Part shown: positions 40,944 through 44,379 of the stretch, one piece after another
How the letters are laid out: each line of letters begins with the position of its first letter
Numbering within the stretch: position 1 is the stretch's first letter
Origin: Candidatus Fermentibacteraceae bacterium
GTDB taxonomy: Bacteria > Fermentibacterota > Fermentibacteria > Fermentibacterales > JCC-6
Reading direction: 5' to 3'
Length of the DNA stretch: 44,379 bases
Assembly (NCBI GenBank): GCA_016936235.1
Contig: JAFGPK010000078.1
Coordinates: 1 to 44,379, forward strand
Program-made: the position numbers and the translations under genes
The notes under the pieces: model-generated
Told to the model about the DNA's origin: nothing
The model's input: only the letters and a program-made list of their open reading frames with translations
The model's database searches: none

Positions 40944-42568
40944 GCCATTTCCCCGTATTCTTCCGTTATTACCTTCTCCAGGGCGGATACTATCCGTGCG
41001 TCGAACTTGTCTCCCCGTTCCGCCTTGATTGACTCCAGCGCCTTTTCCCAGCCGGAAATGGAATGGTATGACCTGTCGCTGGTGATAGCGTCGAAAGTGT
41101 CGGCCACCGCCACGATCCGCGCCATGAAAGGTATGTCCTCACCTGAGATTCCCTCGGGGTATCCCATTCCGTCTAGTCTTTCATGATGGCTCATGATTAT
41201 CCTGGCGACCTCCTCGTATCCCGACAGGCCCGACACTATTCTGGCGCCCTCGAGGGAATGGGCTTCAACTATCTCCCTTTCCTTCCTTGTCAGAAGGCCT
41301 CTCTTGGTCAGGATGGAAGCGGGAATCGCGAGTTTTCCGATATCGTGCAGTATGGCCGCTACCCTGAGGGTCTGCACCTTGGAGGACGAGAGACCCAGAT
41401 GTCGGCCGAGGGCGCAGGAGAGATCGGCCACTCTCAGGGAGTGGCCATGCGTGTAGTCGTCCTTGGCGTCCGCGAGCCGTGCCAGCATCACTGCAGCGGC
41501 CAGGAACGACCTTTCGCTCCTCACCGAATGACCGACCGCCTCCCAGGTGTGTTCCAGCAGAAGGACAAGGTTCTCCAGAAGGCTTGAAGGCATGCCGACC
41601 AGTGAATCCTTCTCAGGACCGGTGATAAGGAGTACGAGCTCGCGGTTATCCGAAAGTCCCAGTGCTGTTCCCGAGGTCTTTCCGGCGGTAAAACCGCGGT
41701 TGAAGGAACCTTTGCCTGGAATCTCACCTTTTAAGTCGGTCTCCTGCAGACCGGTATGGTCGCTCCTGCCCCACAGTATCCAGCCATGGTCCCCGCCCGA
41801 CCTGGTCAGGGCCGTTACATCGCTCTCCGGGTCGCTCAGCAGGTTCTTTCTGAGAATACCGAGGAACTCGCCGTAGGAAGATGATTCCATGAGTTTCGTG
41901 GCCAGCCTGTCCTGCTGGCTTATCTCACTGATCCTCATGGTGTTCCATTCATGCTTCCTGTTGATGGACCGCCCGATGAAGGAAAAGCCGATGAGTCCCG
42001 TAAGTGCCAGCCCCATTCCAAGCCTGCCGGAATGGATCACCATTATCACCACCATGAGAGTGAGCGGCAGTGTGGCGAGATAGGAGATCAGCATCCTTCC
42101 GGTGAACGTGCTGAGTTCGTAGGTCTCCCTGCTGCATGCGATGTTCAGAATGAGTTCAAGGGCCAGGAGAACAGGGAGAGCGTACAGCAGCGCTATCTGA
42201 ACCGATATATCCGGTCGGTATGCGGCCACCACCCCTGGGCCGAGGAACAGCACAGCCGTCATCAACAGACCGCTCAGGGAAAACCTCCAGAACCTCCTGA
42301 TGGAGAACGCCATACGAAGTGCTGCTCCTGCGGCGACGGATGCCAGCGCGAAGAATGCTGCGGACCGTATCGGGAACAGGAAGAACATCGTGAAGACGAA
42401 GACCCTGTTCAGGGAGAATTCGAAACCGGGCGTCATGAACATGGGAAGGCCTCCGGTGACCGCGCTTCCAACGGCGAGGAGAATCAGGAAGAACAGGGAA
42501 TCGGGCCCGCCGGGGAACCATGAATCAAAACCCGTGGCCACAAGAAGGTCCGACAGACCGGATATCAT
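40940..42568 (-). CDS. Membrane HD-GYP domain protein, probable c-di-GMP phosphodiesterase
   Basis: 542 aa. The N-terminus (about 20-205) is a polytopic membrane region; a central GAF-like region (about 225-345) follows. The C-terminal HD-GYP domain (about 365-540) is complete: THGHSLRVADLS, ILHDIGKLAIP, EAHSLEGARIV, SHHERLDGMGYPEGISGEDIP and RIVAVADTFDAITSDRSY. HD-GYP enzymes hydrolyse c-di-GMP, or in some cases cGAMP. ATG 42568 overlaps the upstream CAP-gene stop (ATGA), and its own stop overlaps the pseudo-HD-GYP gene, so three proteins are made from one coupled message. Confidence 0.93.
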   Translation of the reverse strand: MISGLSDLLVATGFDSWFPGGPDSLFFLILLAVGSAVTGGLPMFMTPGFEFSLNRVFVFTMFFLFPIRSAAFFALASVAAGAALRMAFSIRRFWRFSLSGLLMTAVLFLGPGVVAAYRPDISVQIALLYALPVLLALELILNIACSRETYELSTFTGRMLISYLATLPLTLMVVIMVIHSGRLGMGLALTGLIGFSFIGRSINRKHEWNTMRISEISQQDRLATKLMESSSYGEFLGILRKNLLSDPESDVTALTRSGGDHGWILWGRSDHTGLQETDLKGEIPGKGSFNRGFTAGKTSGTALGLSDNRELVLLITGPEKDSLVGMPSSLLENLVLLLEHTWEAVGHSVRSERSFLAAAVMLARLADAKDDYTHGHSLRVADLSCALGRHLGLSSSKVQTLRVAAILHDIGKLAIPASILTKRGLLTRKEREIVEAHSLEGARIVSGLSGYEEVARIIMSHHERLDGMGYPEGISGEDIPFMARIVAVADTFDAITSDRSYHSISGWEKALESIKAERGDKFDARIVSALEKVITEEYGEMA

Positions 42569-43602
42569 TCAGTCACCGTCCCTTCCGAGAAAACCTGGAC
42601 CATTACCAGCTGCCACTGGTAGCTGCTGCACTCCACCGCTCCGGCCAGGCCTACTCTGGTGTATTCCCCCGACAGACAGGTTCTCAGATGAAACGGGCTT
42701 ATCAGTATCATGGACCAGGCTTCCTGGTAACCCCTGCCCTTTCCGATGTTCTCGCCGTATACGCGGATACCCGGAGGCATCAGCTGATCAAGGCTGCCAG
42801 CGACCCGGTCTATATGGTTAACCGAGCCTGATATCGCAAGGTTCCCGGCGCGGCATGCCGCCACCCAGTCAAGCATGGCGCTCCTGGAAAGCTCCGGAAT
42901 CCCCTTTTGCGCTCTCAGCGTGTTCAACTCGTCCAGTATCTCCTCAGGCGATCCGGCGCTTGAACCGGTTGGGCCGAGCCTGCCGCTGAAGACATCCGCG
43001 GCTTCCCCACCGGAGATGATCGGGAAGAGCAGCTCGATGGACGGTCCGCCTTCGGTCTGCTGCATGACCTCCACCCAGTATACGCCCTCGGAATCCACCC
43101 TGAATCCGAAACGACCCGAGGAGTCAGGGTACAGATCAATGATTTCCATTTCCGGCGTTCCCACCGCGACCTCGGGCTTCCTAAGCTGCCAGTAACCCTC
43201 CAGGCTGAAGCTGACCGTTTCATTCTCAGCCACGCTGGGTCTGACACCGACAGGCCAGCAGGTGACGGCGGGGGCATTGACCAGTACGATGTCCCCTCCC
43301 GGCGACCAGGTGGAGATACCGTAGTAAGCCTGCTCTCCCGTAGTGTCCTCAAGCAGCTCCGCCAGTTCGGCACTGTTCCCGGGAAGGAGCCTGACTCCCG
43401 ATATAAGCCCGAACCAGCCGCTGGATGCTGCCAGTACGGCGAACTCGCCGCCTGATGGAATGTATCCCAGAGTGGAAATGTCCCGGGCAAGGCTGTCCAG
43501 CGATGCCGCCCTGACCGGCGGGACCTGCCCTGCCGCCGGGGGTGCGGGAAGCGCTGAAAGCACGATGATGAAGAGGCTGAGACAGATTCCCATGGATTTC
43601 AT
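42565..43602 (-). CDS. Secreted CAP (SCP/PR1) domain protein
   Basis: 345 aa from ATG 43602. The signal peptide (SMGICLSLFIIVLSALPAPPAAG) is followed by a beta-rich N-terminal part (about 30-215) that I do not recognise. The C-terminal CAP domain (about 220-345) has ILDELNTLRAQKGIPELSRS, VNHIDR with the conserved His, GIRVYGENIGKG and a Cys pair near the end. Bacterial CAP proteins are extracellular and bind lipids, glycans or other proteins. The start is uncertain: there is no Shine-Dalgarno sequence, and TATAAT at 43601-43606 overlaps the ATG, which would put the RNA start beside the second ATG (43593). It heads the HD-GYP operon. Confidence 0.83.
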   Translation of the reverse strand: MKSMGICLSLFIIVLSALPAPPAAGQVPPVRAASLDSLARDISTLGYIPSGGEFAVLAASSGWFGLISGVRLLPGNSAELAELLEDTTGEQAYYGISTWSPGGDIVLVNAPAVTCWPVGVRPSVAENETVSFSLEGYWQLRKPEVAVGTPEMEIIDLYPDSSGRFGFRVDSEGVYWVEVMQQTEGGPSIELLFPIISGGEAADVFSGRLGPTGSSAGSPEEILDELNTLRAQKGIPELSRSAMLDWVAACRAGNLAISGSVNHIDRVAGSLDQLMPPGIRVYGENIGKGRGYQEAWSMILISPFHLRTCLSGEYTRVGLAGAVECSSYQWQLVMVQVFSEGTVTE

Positions 43603-43648
43603 TATACTTGAAAATAATTCCTGCAGGCGGAAAGAAAAGAGGCGCTGA

Positions 43649-44379
43649 TTGAAGATACTCCTTGTCCAGTCACCCACTGGAAGGGCGGAGGTCCCCATAT
43701 ACCCCCTTGGTCTGGCCTTCCTGGCCGGCCAGCTTCAAGGACATCAGGTTAGGGGCCTCGACCTGAGCCTGAGCGTCGGGAACGAAGAGATACTGGAGAG
43801 GGAGATCAGGGAATTCCGCCCCGATGTGACCGCCGTTTCACTCAGGAACATCGACGACAGTTCCTATCCGGTCACTCATTCGTACGTGGAACCCTTCGCC
43901 GGGATAATGAGCCTCCTCGAAGGCTGGAATGGCACTGTGGTGGTGGGGGGAACCGGTTTCTCGATCTACCCCGGGATAATCATGAACGATTTTCCCAGGA
44001 TAGACTACGGTATTCCAGGAGAGGGGGAGGAGATGCTCCCCGGGCTGATCGACCACCTGGAGAGAGGCGTCCCCATCGAAGGCTGGGACGGAGGCCGTCT
44101 GCTTCCATGGAGGAGGACCGACCTAGAAAGGATCGCACCTCCCGATTACGGTGTGATCGACCTGTCCAGGTACCCGGTGCCGGACTCCATCGGCGTCCAG
44201 AGCCGCAGGGGCTGTGCCTACGCCTGCACCTACTGCACCTACGGATACCTCGGAGGACATGAGTTCAGGACCAGGCCCGTTGAGCATGTCCTCGAGGACA
44301 TCGGTCAGCTGGAAGGCAGGGGGGTCGGCAGGTTCCAGTTCGTGGATTCGGTCTTCAACGCACCCGAGGACTATTTCCT
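43649..44379 (+). CDS. B12-binding domain radical SAM protein (3' end beyond window)
   Basis: 243 codons are visible; the gene continues past the right edge. Residues 1-130 form a cobalamin-binding-like Rossmann domain (KILLVQSPTGRAEVPIYPLG, GLAFLAGQLQGHQVRGLDL, VTAVSLRNIDDSS, GTVVVGGTGFSIYP, IPGEGEEMLPGL). The radical SAM domain begins near 185 with RRGCAYACTYCTYGYLGG, whose CxxxCxxC ligates the 4Fe-4S cluster. The family methylates or rearranges many substrates; the target is unknown here. It starts at TTG 43649 with GAGG about 7 nt upstream, divergent from the CAP gene (46 nt between starts). Confidence 0.9.
   Translation, partial: MKILLVQSPTGRAEVPIYPLGLAFLAGQLQGHQVRGLDLSLSVGNEEILEREIREFRPDVTAVSLRNIDDSSYPVTHSYVEPFAGIMSLLEGWNGTVVVGGTGFSIYPGIIMNDFPRIDYGIPGEGEEMLPGLIDHLERGVPIEGWDGGRLLPWRRTDLERIAPPDYGVIDLSRYPVPDSIGVQSRRGCAYACTYCTYGYLGGHEFRTRPVEHVLEDIGQLEGRGVGRFQFVDSVFNAPEDYF

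Overview
This is a gene-dense, GC-rich bacterial chromosome segment. It carries housekeeping, envelope and signalling genes, and I see no phage, IS, integron or CRISPR. Several traits fit a diderm lineage of the FCB type, perhaps an uncultured candidate phylum such as Fermentibacterota (inference, not proven): a secreted M14 peptidase with a C-terminal sorting-like beta domain, several lipoproteins, Slt-type transglycosylases, Arg codons leaning heavily on AGG, and frequent TTG/GTG starts. Sigma70-like promoters (TTGACA, 16-18 nt, TATAAT-like) are easy to recognise.

Layout. 1-1647 (minus): the start of a degenerate YchF-like gene, then a three-gene DUF2089/membrane/SHOCT operon with a consensus promoter. 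1751-3013: glgC. 3018-6546 (minus): an iron operon of DtxR-FeoA regulator, double FeoA and FeoB, with a perfect operator palindrome over its promoter. 6602-6844: rpsT with a TTG start. 6959-9582: M14 peptidase, J-domain/TPR protein and MerR regulator. 9606-11426: two tRNA-Pro genes around a COG2426 membrane gene, then a LOG-like gene and apt. 11508-13141: two lipoproteins, each with its own promoter and a terminator hairpin.

13239-30439 is one unbroken array of 12 plus-strand genes, overlapping or separated by at most about 30 nt: rarA, pcm, a histidine-kinase-like protein, rnr, nadE, purH, two Slt paralogues, an NHL-repeat protein, two CNNM/CBS proteins and a GGDEF-HEAT protein. A cNMP-binding diguanylate cyclase follows. 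31662-32041 holds tRNA-Leu (minus) and tRNA-Met plus tRNA-Val (plus). 32172-37622 carries a zinc-ribbon coiled-coil protein, the RNase P RNA gene, recJ, a DinG-type Fe-S helicase and pgeF/yfiH. 37725-39290 encodes a secreted TPR protein. 39372-43602 (minus) is an operon of a secreted CAP-domain protein, an intact membrane HD-GYP protein and a membrane HD-GYP pseudo-enzyme. The window ends in a B12-binding radical SAM gene.

Themes: c-di-GMP signalling is unusually represented (two GGDEF proteins, one intact and one degenerate HD-GYP). Envelope remodelling genes (two Slt, NHL, CAP, M14, TPR) are mixed with nucleic-acid maintenance (rarA, rnr, recJ, DinG, rnpB). The strongest candidates for something undescribed are the catalytic/pseudo-enzyme HD-GYP pair coupled to a CAP protein, the self-regulated iron module with extra Cys motifs, and the kinase-like protein whose ATPase domain is degenerate. 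The only stretch over 300 nt without protein coding is 32898-33377, which is rnpB.
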